DNA of 64,000 bases from Yponomeuta sedellus. Lineage: Eukaryota > Arthropoda > Insecta > Lepidoptera > Yponomeutidae. The notes under the pieces were generated by a model. The model was not told the origin of the DNA, made no database searches, and worked only from the letters and a program-made list of their open reading frames with translations. The stretch is taken from assembly GCA_934045075.1 (NCBI GenBank), contig OW203725.1:25211714-25275713 (forward strand). The letters are read 5' to 3'. This document shows, piece after piece, positions 32,406 through 45,555 of the stretch. A program made the position numbers and the translations under genes. The stretch's first letter is position 1. Each line of letters opens with the position of its first letter.

Positions 32406-33032
32406 AATTACAGAGTTGAAGACAGAGCGCTATGGCTATGTCCAGCAGTTGACTATATTATAATATAGCCTAAAGAAGAAGAAAAAGAATTAAAGAGTGC
32501 AAAAAACACGAGTAAATCAATTTAGCATACATTGCTGGAAGCAATAGACGGTTTTAAGGCGACTTCTGTTTCCTATTCAATGCGGACGTTATAAAGCTCG
32601 AGAAAACGCGCAAAATTATGCGCTCGATACAATAAAGCTGAGTGCCTTCCATACTCGACTAATGGCCTTTTTAGATACCAGGTGTGGTTAAGAGGCCGGA
32701 CTTCGAAACGTTTCCCCGATTCATACGTATACTTTGGCATATTTCAGATCTTACGTATTACTAAGCCAATTGTAGGTACGAGTGGGGCAACACTCGTCAA
32801 GACAACTATCAAACTATGTTGGTAAATCTTCGAAGTTTCGAAGATTAGTAAGAACTTCGAAGCTCCAGTAGTCGACGGCTGGAATAATTAATAACCGTTC
32901 TCGAGTGCACAATAAACCATCAAAAAGCGAAAGAAGTGACACGCTGGGAGCCCTTCCGGACTATCAAGTTCTATTTTTTTTTACACTCCGCCTCCATACA
33001 ATTTTGTAGATTTGTCACTAGCATAAACGTAA

Positions 33033-33270
33033 GAGCGGTGGTAGCGAAGCGGTGTAGAACGCCGGCTTCTCAATCGGGAGGTCGTGGGTTCGAACCCCGG
33101 CATGTACCAATGACTTTGTTTTCTAAGTTATGTACATTTGTGAAATTATAGTAGCAATACTACTCGCTGACGGTGAAGGAAAACATCGTAAGGAAACCCT
33201 AGTGTCTGAGGTGTTAGCGTACCTCAGCGCTTGCTACGTACAATGGCCCAACTATGAGGCTAAGTGCGGA
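33033..33270 (+). mobile_element. tRNA-derived SINE, second family
   Basis: The head GCGGTGGTAGCGAAGCGGTG, GGGTTCGAACCCCGGCATGT and body CCAATGACTTTGTTTTCTAA, GGTGAAGGAAAACATCGTAA match 8,925-9,100. Confidence 0.8.
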
Positions 33271-33639
33271 AATCTCAGGTCTAACTAACTAGCATACACG
33301 TAGAATACACCTTTTGGTTATGTAGAGTCATGAATGGCATTATCGAAAGCCTATTTACAGCGACTGCAAGGCGTCTCAGCAATCTGTTATCGAAAGTAAA
33401 ACAGTTTTGTCGCGCGTTAGCGTATCTAAAACAATGGGCATTGTTGGAGTGGAACAAACCGGCGTCACCATCTTGCAGTTGCCGGTCTCGATGCGCAGAC
33501 GCAGAAGTCACGTCAGTTATCCAGTTACCCGCACGGCCGAGTAAAAAGAAAGATGCGGGGTCGTTGGTTGAATTAATTTGATTATTGCCAAAATCTAACG
33601 TTCATGACAAATCAATAATAGTAACTGTATGACAGACTA

Positions 33640-33990
33640 GCTTTTGCCCGCGACTCCGCCCGCGTGGACTTTTTTGCAACCCCGGTCACACCCTTAAGGG
33701 TTAAATTTAGAAAAACGGCGAAACACGTGTTCAATCAATTGTGTTGAAGAGCATTTATTTTAAGTTTCAAGAAGATTAGACAACATTCTTTATACCTCCC
33801 AGACAAATTTTGGTAAACCTTTTCGCCCCATTAGGGGTTGTGTTTCAAAAAATCTGGTCTTATTCCTTGCTTACGTTTCAAATAGCCCCTCTGTGCAAAA
33901 TTTCAGCTTCCTAGCTCCAACGGCTTGGGCTGGGCGTTGATGAGTGAGTCAGTCAGTCAGGACTTTGAATTTTATTGTATGACATACTCG
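33640..33990. repeat. LINE fragment (CTAGCTTTTGCCCGCGACTC family)
   Basis: It starts with a motif that is very common at LINE-derived repeats in moths (TTTTGCCCGCGACTCCGCCC) and continues through TTCAGCTTCCTAGCTCCAAC to the TGAGTCAGTCAGTCAG run. No open frame. Confidence 0.6.
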
Positions 33991-34144
33991 TGTATGTAGG
34001 CTTGTGACGATGGTGCATTGTAGAGTTTTCTTTTTCTGTTCGAAATAGCGCTGGTTTCACTGCCTTAACTACGAGTACATACTCTACTAAGGGCAGCTTA
34101 CACTAAATTTGATGTTTATTAAACTAGGTACTAATAATTCTTCT

Positions 34145-34300
34145 TCTTCTTCAGACTGTATTAGTCCACTGCTGGACATACCCCTCCCCTAATGAGCGCC
34201 ATAGTGCAACGTTGTGCTATCATTGGGGGGTAATGCCCATAATCCCCACGCTGGGCATGCGGGTTGGGGATCGCAGTTTGGTGGAATTGTACTGCTACTA
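34145..34300. repeat. Dispersed repeat (CCACTGCTGGACATA family)
   Basis: TTAGTCCACTGCTGGACATA, CAACGTTGTGCTATCATTGG and CCCCACGCTGGGCATGCGGG match 8,590-8,770 and 36,605-36,720. Confidence 0.65.
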
Positions 34301-34729
34301 ATAATTCACGTACAACCTATCCTAGGTTAACTCGTCTCTCGGTTATAGATAGATAGAATGCGTACTGAATGGAACTTGCATGGTCTCGGCCTTCGGCCTC
34401 GGCCTTAATATTCTCATGGTTTATATTTATTTAGCAAACAAGACTTTTGAATCTAATTATTATCGGGAATTTCTATGTAATTTGAAACCATTCTCTCTGG
34501 AATCAGCCTCTCTGGATCTTTCTACTCAGTGTATGCAGGCCTGCTAAGCTCGGTAGTTATAACAAACAACACACTCTCGAGACCATAGTTTGGTCTTATT
34601 CTTATTTAAATAGCGTACCTTAACTGGGCATGAGTGCTTTTGCATTTGAGGTTGAAATACAACTAATATAAGGGTAGTTACTAAATTAAAACAAAATACC
34701 ACAAGTATACACAACCCCTTGTACGAGTA

Positions 34730-35215
34730 TTTCCCGACTGCTGGGACACGGATCTCTACCTGCATCGCACGAAGGTTAGGCAATACACCACCACGGGGGC
34801 CAAGTACGGGTTGGTGGAGGTCTGACAGTAAGGCCCGCCACTGTGAGGCCTACTGTCAGAAATTATCAAGCCGTCCATATGTTCTCTGAAATGGCTTAAC
34901 GACTGCCAGACGTGACAACCGGCACCAACGGCTTACCGTGCCTTGCGAAGCACGGAAGCGCACGGAAACAATGCCACTAGCGGTAGTCACGGGATGATCA
35001 CCCATTCAGCACCTGACCGCGCCTGTTTTTCAAATTAAAATCAATTTATTTCAACGTAAAGAATTTACATTCTGTTTGCTGAATGTCAATGTACAATGTA
35101 AGCCGCCGCCTTCGGGCCGTATTGTAGTGGAGAAAAAGGCAGCGGAAAAAAAAGTGTTGCTTAACCTTAGTGATTGATTCCAATCACTCGGTTTCACTAG
35201 GCCAAGAGCGCTTCT
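34730..35215 (+). repeat. CCACCACGGGG-family repeat split by a LINE tail
   Basis: The family's sequence runs to CCTGACCGCGCCTGTTTTTC (35,030) and resumes at GTTGCTTAACCTTAGTGATT (35,155). Between them sits a copy of the (TTGAA)-tailed LINE end, AATCAATTTATTTCAACGTA through GGCAGCGGAAAAAAAA, dating that insertion as younger. Confidence 0.8.
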
Positions 35216-35928
35216 TAAACATTGAAAACGAAAAAAACAGAATTCATGTATAAACAACTACGATTTGGCAATTTCAAAACCACTTAACAGTTATAAACAA
35301 GAAAAATCGTAAAAGTGAACACGTAATAAATAAAATCATGAATATTTATTTATCATCATCGTAGTTTTAACAGAAATGGAGAATCCATTTTGTCGATATT
35401 TTATCGAAGCTATTATAATAAAAGTTCAAGTGAGACATTTATCAATAAATAAAACCTGGACAGGTTCAAGTCGGAGTCGCCCACCGAGGGTTCCGTAAAA
35501 AATTGTAGGTACTTACTCGTACATAAGTTACTTAATAACTTAATTGCCTAATACTTATGTGTGCCAGATTAATCGTAAACTTAAAGGTGGCGTCGAAAAT
35601 CATAGTACAGGGTGACTTAGTTTGATTTTCGACATGTCATATATTAATAAACATACATTTCTGTCAAACATTACCTATCTGTAAAAATAATGTTTATACT
35701 TTATGAAGTAGGTATGTAAGATGTTCGTATAAGTAATAAATTTCTTTCTTTCTTACGTTATAGTTCAATAATAGAGTCTCGCAATTTTTTTAGAGCTTTT
35801 CCCGAACTTCAAAGACGATTATTTTTATGATTTAATCACAATTGTACAGTTTTCTGATTTTGCCGCTGTACTTATATATATAATTGGACCATACTACTTG
35901 CCAAAACTCATACCTCTAGGTCAACATA

Positions 35929-36560
35929 TACATCATCATCATCATCATTTCAGCCTATTGCAGTCCACTGCTGGACATAAGCCTCCCCCAGGGTGCGCCA
36001 CAAGACCCGATCTCCCGTTTTCGCCATCCAGTCACCACCAGCCACCTTTTTCAGGTCGTCGGTCCATCTGGCCGGAGGGCGTCCTACACTACGCTTGCCG
36101 AGTCGTGGTCTCCATTCGAGAACCCGTCTGCTCCAACGATCATCGGTTCTGCGACAGATGTGACCAGCCCACTGCCACTTCAGCCTGCTACACTTCTGAA
36201 CTACGTCAGTGACTTTGGTTTTTTGTCGGATGATCTCGTTCCGGACTTTGTCCCTTAACGAGATTCCGAGCATACACCTTTCCATAGCTCGCTGAGTGAC
36301 ATGCAATCGGTGGGCTAGTTTCACTGTCAGGTTCCACGTCTCGGCTCCGTATGTCATAACATATACATATACATTTTCATTCCCTTGAGTGTCGAAATAT
36401 ACTTTTTTTGCGGCATAAGCGGCGGCCGTTAACTTAGAATTTTCACTTTTTCTCAGCTTTACGGCTCTGCAGAGCCAATCCGCGGTGGGCACGCGTGGTG
36501 ATTAAGCCCATACTCTATCTACTATGCCCCAAAGAAGGCCTATGCCCTGCAGTGGGAAGT
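35929..36560 (-). pseudogene. RTE-type LINE, C-terminal fragment of the endonuclease/reverse transcriptase
   Basis: The minus frame reads VMTYGAETWNLTVKLAHRLH, QRAMERCMLGISLRDKVRNE, then WQWAGHICRRTDDRWSRRVL and RPPARWTDDLKKVAGGDW. This is the highly conserved end of insect RTE-like proteins. The element ends in (GAT)n on the minus strand, at 35,929-35,946. Upstream of TYGAETW (about 36,365) the sequence is a different repeat, so the copy is 5'-truncated. The (ATC)n start also makes an unrelated plus-strand open frame. Confidence 0.85.
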
Positions 36561-36604
36561 ATATAGTTTGCATTATAATAAGGGACTTTAGATCTGAGTC
36601 TTCG

Positions 36605-36885
36605 TCGTCAGGCTATACTAGTCCACTGCTGGACATAGCCCTCCCCTAAAGAGCGCCACGTTGTGCTATCATAGGGGGTAAGGCCCATAATCCCCACGCT
36701 GGGCATGCGGGTTCTGCCCATACCCGTAGATTTGTGTACGTGGTTTTAATTGCAATTCGATACTCCACACGTTCCCGAGATAAAGGGTCTCGACAGACAG
36801 ACGGACGGACGAATATACATCAATCCTATAAAGTGTCCGTTTTTCCTTTTGAGGTACGGAGCCCTAAAAATTTAACTCTCGATTT
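36605..36885. repeat. Two adjoining LINE 3'-end fragments
   Basis: 36,605-36,720 matches the CCACTGCTGGACATA family. 36,740-36,880 has AAGGGTCTCGACAGACAGAC and CCTTTTGAGGTACGGAGCCC, as in 52,675-53,200. Confidence 0.65.
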
Positions 36886-37317
36886 CAATCTGCTAAGTAG
36901 TGTCCACCATCCATGGCACGTTATGCGCCTTCAAAGGTTCTAGTAGCATCCAAAGCATAATGAATAAGTGAACGCAACTAAATGAAAATTAAGCGAAACC
37001 TGTTCCCCTGTATTATTAAGTATTCGCTCTATGTTGTGTTCAATATCCGATCTGTCTTTGCGCTAATAACAGCCCTGGAGAAAATTAACGCGAGAAATGA
37101 GAAAAGACGTAGTTACACCGGAGCAGAGCTATGTGAATATAAATAAAGTTCTTTGAATCAATAATGGTATTTCTTGAGATAAGATCTCCATAAAATACTG
37201 CGGGCTGGATACACGGGCAGGTGTGTGAATTACAAGTGTGGATTGAATTAAATACGTGAAACTCCAAACAAGCGATCGAAACGCTGCGCTGGAACGAAGT
37301 AATCTTAGCGTCGATTC

Positions 37318-37422
37318 CAACCCTGTATGTCCCCACTGCTGGGGCACGGGTCTCTTTCTGAGTGGCAGGAAGGTTAGGCCACACTCCACCACGGGGGCCA
37401 AGTCCGGGTTGATGGATCTTAG
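37318..37422 (+). repeat. Partial CCACCACGGGG-family repeat
   Basis: CCCCACTGCTGGGGCACGGG through CCAAGTCCGGGTTGATGGA; the rest of the family sequence is missing. Confidence 0.7.
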
Positions 37423-39349
37423 CGTCAACTCGCACAAACTTGTATGAACACAAATATGAATCAATTACATTGAAAGAAAGAAAATACATTTAATTTGACA
37501 ACACAATCCCCAAAATCTAAAATGGATAGAAAAAATAGAGCAGATTATAAATATACTACAAAACTGTGGAGATTATCCTGATACGCTAAACTCTGACTTT
37601 TTATTCAGTAGAATTCTGACATTTCGTCATTTTGCTACTAAGTGATTGTGTTAAGTGAACTTATGTGGAAGTTAATATTTATATTATTAAAAAAGCTCTC
37701 CACCGAAAAAGGGAAATATTATGAAGAAATAAAATTCTACATATTATTTTTTGTTTTATAGTTAAAACAAACGTCAAGAAATTATAGCTGTCAGAATTCT
37801 ACGGAATAAAAAATCTAAATATAGCTCTAACTTTCAACTGTGAAAGTTGTCTAATTCACTGTCAGCAGCAGGAGCTGTGATTGAGTACATACTATGCCTC
37901 TGTCTGTCGCCCTCTCCTCCTGTCTCCCTCTCTCTCTCTCTCTCTAAGAGCAGGAATTTGTCCTTCAGCGGGATACGTTGTTAAGACGACAAAAAGAGAA
38001 GAAGAAAAAAAAGAACAAGCCTACAAGCTTCGGCAATGCAGACAGCTGCGTTTTCCCGCCCGTGTATAACGCCGAATATATGAATTCGGAGTGCTTTAGC
38101 GGTCGTGCACTCAAAAGGCCAATCCCACATTTCCCAATAATCGGCGACTGATCGTTTCTCGGTACTAAGCACTTGTGTTAACTACAGTATTTCGCAACAC
38201 TTGGTAAACCTCATTGAGCATGGATTTCGTGCTTAGCGTGGTTGTAGACTCTGATGTCATTATTGTGTCACCCGCGAATCAATTGAAAAGCGTATAATAT
38301 ATTCAACGAAGCTGTTCCATTCACAAATAACATTACATCTGAAGCAATGTCTATGAATGTAAAGTAGTAATTTGAAAAAAAAAATAGCTAGGATAAATGT
38401 TAGTCAGGATTGGAGCAAGTGGGAAACCATGGTATCTGCCTACCCCTTCGGGATACATTTAGATGCTAGTACTTACAAATTTTATCTTTCAAATTTTATC
38501 AACTTGGGTGGTACAACCATACACCGATATTAATCAAACTTGTAAGATGCGACGAGACTCGAAATCATAATCGCCTATTTGTGCCAGTCAATGAAGTCTC
38601 ACAAGAATGATAAGAAACAACGAGCTTTGTTTATATTGTTGCTTATCAATGACTTATTTACTATTCAAGTCTCGTTATCTATCAAGCCCAACAATGTATC
38701 GTGAATCGCGAAGGCTGTCATGGAGCAATCAATGCCCAACGAGCTTCGTGTTTACACTACACTCATTCATTCATTCATTATAGATACTGCTTGTTACCGC
38801 CACACCTTTACTGCAAGCGCTGGAGTTTGACTAGTTTGAGGGACATCGCTACAAGTTCAATGCTTATTTTTATTATGTCCCGGCTTTTCAAGTCTTTTGA
38901 GTTGGGTGCTCTACAAACTTGTATTCATTTTGGTCAGTACAGTTTTGATAGAGCGGTCGTAGCCCTCGTGAAATATTATTATGGGCCGTAAGACCACTTG
39001 AGGTAAGGCAAAAATCTAGATTGTATGTTGGTGGTCTCATCATCTCTGGTGGTTGGTGGTTCTTGATGCATTCATACAACCTCTGCATTTTACCAAGTAA
39101 ATCTCGTCCCGAACTCCTGTACAACTAGAAACTTTACGTTTCATTCCTTTGGGCAACTGTAGTGTGATGCCTGTGAAGTTTTCAAGACTTAGTATCTCCA
39201 ACCATGTCCGAGTTCAGGCGAGAAAACACGTCGTGGATGAAATCGTCACCAACAAACTTTATATCAACTTTAACAGCTTTTCCTATAAACTTTCTAATCC
39301 ATCAGCCCATTCGGAGGCGGAGGTCTTAAAGGCACATCAGTTCTTTATT

Positions 39350-39900
39350 TTCAGTCAGCCTCGTCTAGCTGCTCCAACACCCACAGATCCGCGAGCTGGC
39401 GGCCGTCATGTGCTGCCTTTTCAGATCGTAGTCTCTACTAGAGAACTTTTTTATTCCATCGGGTATCTAAATTTATGTGTGTATAGTGACTTTGGCATTT
39501 CTGATGTGATCCATCAGAGACACCGAGCATAGCTCTTTCTATAGCAAGCTGAACGACTTTGAATCACAAAAGAACTACCTAATGCTAATATTTTTCCTAG
39601 TGACGGCTTCGGAGGCGCAGCGGTTTGGCACGCTGATTGTAAAACCGAAGGTCTCGGGTTCGATCCCCGGCCGGGTCAAACTAGCAAACGAACTTTCCTA
39701 GTTTGTCTCGGGTCTACGATGGTATCTATGTATTTATTGTATTAAATCTATCGTCGAGTTAGCACCTATAACACAAGTAATTTAGTTGTACTTAGTATAG
39801 GGCTAACGTTATGTATGTAATATGTTCATGAATATTTATTTATTTATTTATAGCCCACGTTTCGGCTCCGTAGATCATAACCAGCAGACAGCAGCAGATC
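39350..39900 (-). pseudogene. Decayed RTE-like LINE with a SINE inserted
   Basis: Minus-strand sequence in 39,360-39,580 resembles the RTE C-terminal region (a GCTCGGTGTCTCTGATGG stretch corresponding to the MLGxSLRD part), and 39,857-39,885 reads MIYGAETW. The two halves are separated by the SINE at 39,600-39,855. Heavily mutated. Confidence 0.55.
39600..39855 (+). mobile_element. tRNA-derived SINE, third family
   Basis: The head GGAGGCGCAGCGGTTTGGCA and GGGTTCGATCCCCGGCCGGG is tRNA-like. The tail includes CACCTATAACACAAGTAATT and GTAATATGTTCATGAATATT then (ATTT)n. A tail-only copy is at 29,620-29,760. Confidence 0.78.
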
Positions 39901-41211
39901 GGCGAAAAGACCACTATGCGCTGTTTTTCGAAACCCACCTGTCAAGGGCACTTTTTCGAAGTTGCTTCTATCAAGTTGGATAGACTGTCCTAGGTAGACT
40001 TATTTCTGGACCGATTCGTGGGCCACCTCATCAAAGACCAGCTTCGGAACGTTTCTATGCCGAGACGTTTTAAACCAAAGAAATGTATTTTTCTTTTCAA
40101 AAAGGACATTTAATGTAATCTGTCATTTCAACCCTATTCTTAACCCCCACCAGAGTGGCACACGGGTTTTCTCAGTATAAAACAAAAGTCATCTCTGGCT
40201 CACTATACGCGGAATTCAATGCGCAGGCGCTTGCCGCGTTGGTGCTATCCCCGGGGCATTATCACGTAGCGCGGTGACGTAAGTGATCGATAGCGCTTTG
40301 CTATTGCAGTTAGAGCGGCGTCTTTCATGTGCGCGTGCGGCTGGGTAATTAGATGACCTGATTATTGCCTTGCTCTACATGGTGTTATAGATCCCGACCC
40401 GAAAGCTTCGCACACTGGTCAACAAAGCAAAGTATTAATAAATTATTTTTTGTATTGTTGCCATGTTATTATGTGTCGCTAATAAATAAAATATTCCTGG
40501 GTTTTACGTCAAAAATGTGATGTGATTTAAATGTAATGTACGAGTAACTCCGGGAAGTTTAACGCTTGTTTCAGAGTTTCAAATACATTCCACCTTAGGT
40601 AAATCAAAAACAGAATCGTTGCGTACATTGAGCTAGACGAAGCAAAACAAATTTGAAGAAGTTTTAGAAGTTTTATTGAGATTTTTGTTTTATAATACGA
40701 CCTTATGTATTCTAATTTCATTACTTCGCAAACACAATGCAAACAAATCTGCGACTTTGAACAAAATAAATTCCTAAGTAAACAACACAACACAATATAA
40801 ACTCATGCCTGTATCCCAGAGGGATAGGCAAAAACTGCCACTTGCCACAATCCTGACAGGTCACCTTCGCTTCGTCAACGATCATAAGTCGTTGAAATTC
40901 AGATGTATTGTGCTTTAATAGATTTTTAGAAAGATGCGGAGCATTCTTTTCTTCTTTAATATTTTTTTTTTTAACACCATGTACACAAGATGCGATGTGT
41001 GATAGATACTAATGCGGCCTCGGCAATTATTGACTCAGCTCGTCGATTATAGGACCTTAGACAAGGCTACTATTTATGAGAGAGCTTTAAAACATGTAAT
41101 GATCTCTCAAGACGGGCTAATCTATAAGTTATCGATAGGCAATGTAATTAGTCGTATTGATTACTGCCGTCAGCAGACGGGAGACGTGCGATTTTGATCT
41201 TATGTGCTTTC

Positions 41212-41545
41212 GAGAGCGGTGGTAGCGGAGCGGTAGAACGCCGGCTTCTCAATCAGGAGGTCGTGGGCTCGAATCCAATCGTTCGTTATCAACACTTGTG
41301 TATCCCCACTGCTGGGGCACGGGTCTCTACCTGCATCGCAGGAAGGATAGGCCATACTCCACCACGGGGGCCAAGTCCGAGTTGGTGGAGTCCAATAAGT
41401 TATGTAATTTGTAAAATTAAAGCAGCAGTACCAGGCGCTAACGGCGAAGGAAAATATCGCGAGGAAACCTGACTGTCTCAGGTGTTCAAAAACTTCAGCG
41501 CTTGAAATTATCAATCCGCTGTCTGTACGTAGGCACGCGTGGTAA
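41212..41545 (+). mobile_element. Second-family SINE with a nested CCACCACGGGG repeat
   Basis: The head GCGGTGGTAGCGGAGCGGTA reaches CGTGGGCTCGAATCC at 41,277. A partial CCACCACGGGG repeat (41,290-41,395) intervenes, and the SINE body resumes at AGTTATGTAATTTGTAAAAT with GGCGAAGGAAAATATCGCGA. Confidence 0.75.
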
Positions 41546-42873
41546 TTAAGCCCATATCAAAGAATAACTCTAAAAAGATGTGGGATTCAATAAAATCCAT
41601 AACAAATACAAGCAGAAAAAGCTCTATTCCGCATGAACTCCTAAATTGTAATGATATCTCTGGAATAAATACAGTAAATAAATTCTTTGCAAGTATAGGG
41701 CAATCCTTGGCTGAAAAAATTAATACTGACTTACCTCCTTTAAGCAAATCAATATCTAACATCGAAGCTCCTTCTAGTTCATTTGTCCTCCTGCCTACTA
41801 GTTGTGATGAAGTAAAAAGGCTCATTATGAATCTAAAAAAAGACTGTGGTCCAGGGTGGGATATGATTTCAGCCAAAGTATTTATTGCCACATGTAAGAC
41901 TATCGCTCCAGTTCTTACTGTCCTTCTAAACAGGTGCATGCAAAGCGGTACGTTTCCGCAAGCTCTCAAAAAGTCACTAGTCCACCCAATTCACAAAGCG
42001 GGAGATAGATCATGTGTTAATAATTACCGTCCTATTGCTATTCTGACCACTCTGTCAAAGTTATATGAACGCCTTATCAACACCAGACTAACGAAGTACC
42101 TCGAAGACTTTCAGCTTTTGTCTAAAACACAATTTGGCTCCGAGCTGGAATCTCTACTGATGATGCAGTTCATACGATGATTGATTGCGTGGTGGGAAAA
42201 CTTGACGGAGGGGTTAAATGCCTTACTATCTTCCTCGACCTTGCGAAGGCATTCGACACGGTATATGTCCCCCGCCTTCTGGAAAAGTTAGAGGGAATGG
42301 GCATTAGGGGTGTCCCTCTTAACCTATTCCAAAGTTACCTTTCGGGTAGGACACAACGGGTAAAAATCGGCGATGCTATAAGCGAAGATTTACCGATGAG
42401 TTATGGCGTACCGCAAGCAGCATATTAGGACCGACACTCTTCTTATGTTATTTAAACGATTTATGTCAACTAAACTTAACAAACTGTCAAATAACAGCAT
42501 ACGCAGATGACACCGCCTTAACTTTCCATGCGAATACAGTTAATGAACTTTTTGATGTTTCGCAGGTAGGTTTTACCAATGTCTGTCACTGGCTGGCTTT
42601 AAATTGGCTGACCTTAAATGACGTTAAAACAAAATATGTAGTTTATCAAATCAAAAATAATCCTGGTGTAACCCTCCCCTCTATCAAAGCTCATAAGTGT
42701 CGATTTAATCCCGCAATATCTTGTAATTGTCCTTTCATTCAAGAAACAGACAAAATAAAATACTTAGGTGTTATCATTGATAAAAACTTGTCTTTCAAAG
42801 AACATATACACATGCTTTCTCAAAAAATCCGGAAGTTGACCCACCTTCTTAAATGTGGCTTAAACAGCATTTA
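41545..42873 (+). pseudogene. 5'-truncated LINE, reverse transcriptase in three frames
   Basis: The element starts inside the ORF2 linker (KKMWDSIKSITNTSRKSS) and contains CGPGWDMISAKVF, VNNYRPIAILTTLSKLYERL, then after a frameshift near 42,177 FLDLAKAFDTV, and after another near 42,425 LGPTLFLCYLNDLC and AYADDTALTF. These are RT motifs including the YADD centre. It is related to, but diverged from, the copy at 55.9-59.3 kb. Two frameshifts make it inactive. Confidence 0.88.
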
Positions 42874-43484
42874 ACTAAAATTTGTTTTACAAAAGACGAT
42901 TTAAACGGCGACTGAAGTCATATTTAAGAAGTGGTGCAAGTCGGCCTAGGAGTTCAGCTCGAACTTACATTTAGTTTATGTGGCCTTTATACATACCACT
43001 GCAGGGCACAGGCCTTCTCTCAGAAAGAGAGTATACAAATACAAAATACAATACAAATACAAAAATCTTTATTTCTCCATCCACAAATTAGTTGAAAAAT
43101 AGCAGTGGTACAATATGGTGCAATAAAAGCGGTTTGTGGACAGACTGGGTCCCAAACTAGATCAGAGATCTGTATCTTAGGATGCCAGGCCACCCAAAAA
43201 ACTAGTACAACAAAGTATGAAACATACTGTAGACACTAAGTCGGCTCAAATTACGACCGACAGAGATATAACAGAAAAAATAAAGAAAATGTACAAAAAT
43301 TATAAAATACAAAAAAGCAAACAATAGTAGGTACTCATATTTATACTTAGCCCTACGACTAGCCTACGACTTACAAAAAATAATTATGAAGTTACGTTCC
43401 CAAATAGGAACTTCATAATTAATTTTCAAGCTTTCAAAAAGACGCCTGTCACCTCAGTCATCCGAGACCACGGCACCTGAAAAA

Positions 43485-43560
43485 GTGCCAAAACGTCGGA
43501 AAATTGTAAAAATGTAATAAACGAGTAAAATCCGTATAAAAACAGTTTTAAACTTTTAAT
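43485..43560. repeat. Dispersed element end
   Basis: ACGTCGGAAAATTGTAAAAA and ATCCGTATAAAAACAGTTTT match one arm of the palindrome at 19,362-19,478. A short perfect hairpin (GAAGTTACGTTCCCAAATAG with inverse) lies just left, at 43,387-43,422. Confidence 0.65.
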
Positions 43561-44714
43561 TAGGTAAGTGGCAAAAATTAGTCACTCCCTACCACTCTGG
43601 GATTAAGGCGTGATTTTGAATATAAGTAAATGTATACTAGGTATATTTATATAATATTCGAGCTGGACTATGCGCATTATTATCAGGTACTAAACCGCGG
43701 TTTCATAATGTGAATTATGTGCGAACACACTTTGCGTGAGAGGCATCGAGGGCTATTTACTTTACGACCCTATAGTTTACAACTGAAAGCGCTGACAGGT
43801 AAACGGAGAAGTCCTACTCTGACAGGCAGTGAATATCACACGGACAGATGGACCAAAGGTTCTATTGAAGTTCAAGCCAGTAAAGTCTTAGTTCTGGCGA
43901 CCAGATGCCAGAATGGATGGTTGTCAGATCCAAAGCTGATCATGAGATTTGCGCTTACCAACACTTTCAGCGAATCATTTTTATATTATAGAGAAGAAGA
44001 TTACTTGCGTGCACATATGTAGTATACCTAAGTTTATTTAAGTTCATTATAGTTTTATTAAGTATTAGTTTAGTAACACGGGCTGCGCTGAAAATCAGCG
44101 CTGTTTTTAGGCTAGGTATATCCAACAGCTTATGCTGAGCGTATGTCCGATTGTCATGCATTCCTACTGACAGAACCTAATAAACACTTCTGTTTTTTTA
44201 TTATTAAAGCCAAGTTCTGTCTAGATATGTAACTATAGGTAATATAAACCTTGTAAAACTTGCATGACAATAAATGTTTAATCTTTCTTTTTTTCAAAAA
44301 ATTCTGAAACCGGACTCGATTACACAAAAAAGTAATATACGCGTCGAATTGATAACCTCCTCCTTTTTTGCGTTCGTTAAAAAGCAAGACATTTTGACCT
44401 AGAAGCGGAGCACGTATTTTTAAGACTGAAAATACACAGCCTCCACAGTCCGTGCGATATCGGACACTAGCCGTGGTTAATTTCAAAGTCATACGACCTC
44501 GATGAGTTAAGAAAATACAATTATTAATGATGTGCGGATTCTCGACGTAGCTATAAGAATATTCCGCATGAAAAAATCCTAAACAGTTTCTTCGGATGTT
44601 TGTAGGAGGTTATTAGGACTTGAAAGCATATCCCTACAGACCGACTTAGAGGCTCTTTAAAAAGCCATACAAGTCAAAATTTTGTCTGATATTACTGTAA
44701 AAAGCCAACGATAT

Positions 44715-45030
44715 CAACCCTAGAACGTCCCCACTGCTGGGGCACGGGTCTCTTCCTGCATCGCAGAGCGGTCTATCATGGCCTTTTATCTAGGCCATAC
44801 TCCACGCACCACGACGGGGGCCACGTCCAGGTTGGTGGAGGATTGCAAGACAGTGGCGACCCTTACTGTCAGAAGGTTTAACGGCTTAACGTGCCTTGCG
44901 AAGCATTGAAGCGCTCAGAAAAAAATACCACTAGCGGTAGTCACGGGACGGTCACCCATTCTGCACTTGACCGCGCCTGTTGTTGCTTAACTCGAGTGAT
45001 TGATTTCAATCACTCGGTTTGGCTAGGCCA
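44715..45030 (+). repeat. CCACCACGGGG-family repeat
   Basis: CCCCACTGCTGGGGCACGGG through GATTGATTTCAATCACTCGG, with a short local duplication near 44,770-44,815 (two AGGCCATACTCCACGC-like starts). Confidence 0.7.
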
Positions 45031-45511
45031 CCAGCGCTTCATACTTACATTACTCACATACTCATTAAAAAGCCAAACATACTCGAATCTCTACTTCAAG
45101 ATAAGAAAAAAATATAAGTAGGTAACTAGATGCTGCCCTCGACTTCGTCTGCGCAGGATTAGTATTTTGAGTAGCTTATACTAATGTGGCGTAAAAAAGA
45201 ACTAACATTATGACATTAAAATTATCACATAAGATAAGATAAGAATATTCTTTATTGTAAGTATACCGGAACATAACAAATTTTTGGGTCGCATTTGAAA
45301 AATATCACACACATCTTTATAAATTGTAGCCTATGTGTTATTCTGATGTATAAGCTATATAATTGTAAAGTTTCATTAAAATCCATTCATTTTTACTTGA
45401 AAGAGTAACAAACATCCATATTTACAAACTTTGGCGTTTATAATATTAGCAGGAAGTAGGATTCCGTGGAAATCTGTAATTGGCCCGATCATAATTTAAT
45501 ATGTTTTTTTT

Positions 45512-45555
45512 GTAGGGTAGGCGTCCGACTAAACTCGGACGCCTACTCTACCAGC
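45512..45555. repeat. Hairpin, about 19-bp arms
   Basis: GTAGGGTAGGCGTCCGACT is mirrored by ACTCGGACGCCTACTCTAC with a short loop. No neighbour explains it. Confidence 0.6.

Noticed and set aside
35898..36212. Plus-strand open frame of 104 codons starting with poly-His
   Set aside because: It is antisense to the RTE fragment; the His run is its (GAT)n tail read in reverse.
43717..44022. Plus-strand open frame of 101 codons
   Set aside because: No recognisable motif, no splice context and AT-rich surroundings; it could be chance or an unidentified transposon remnant.
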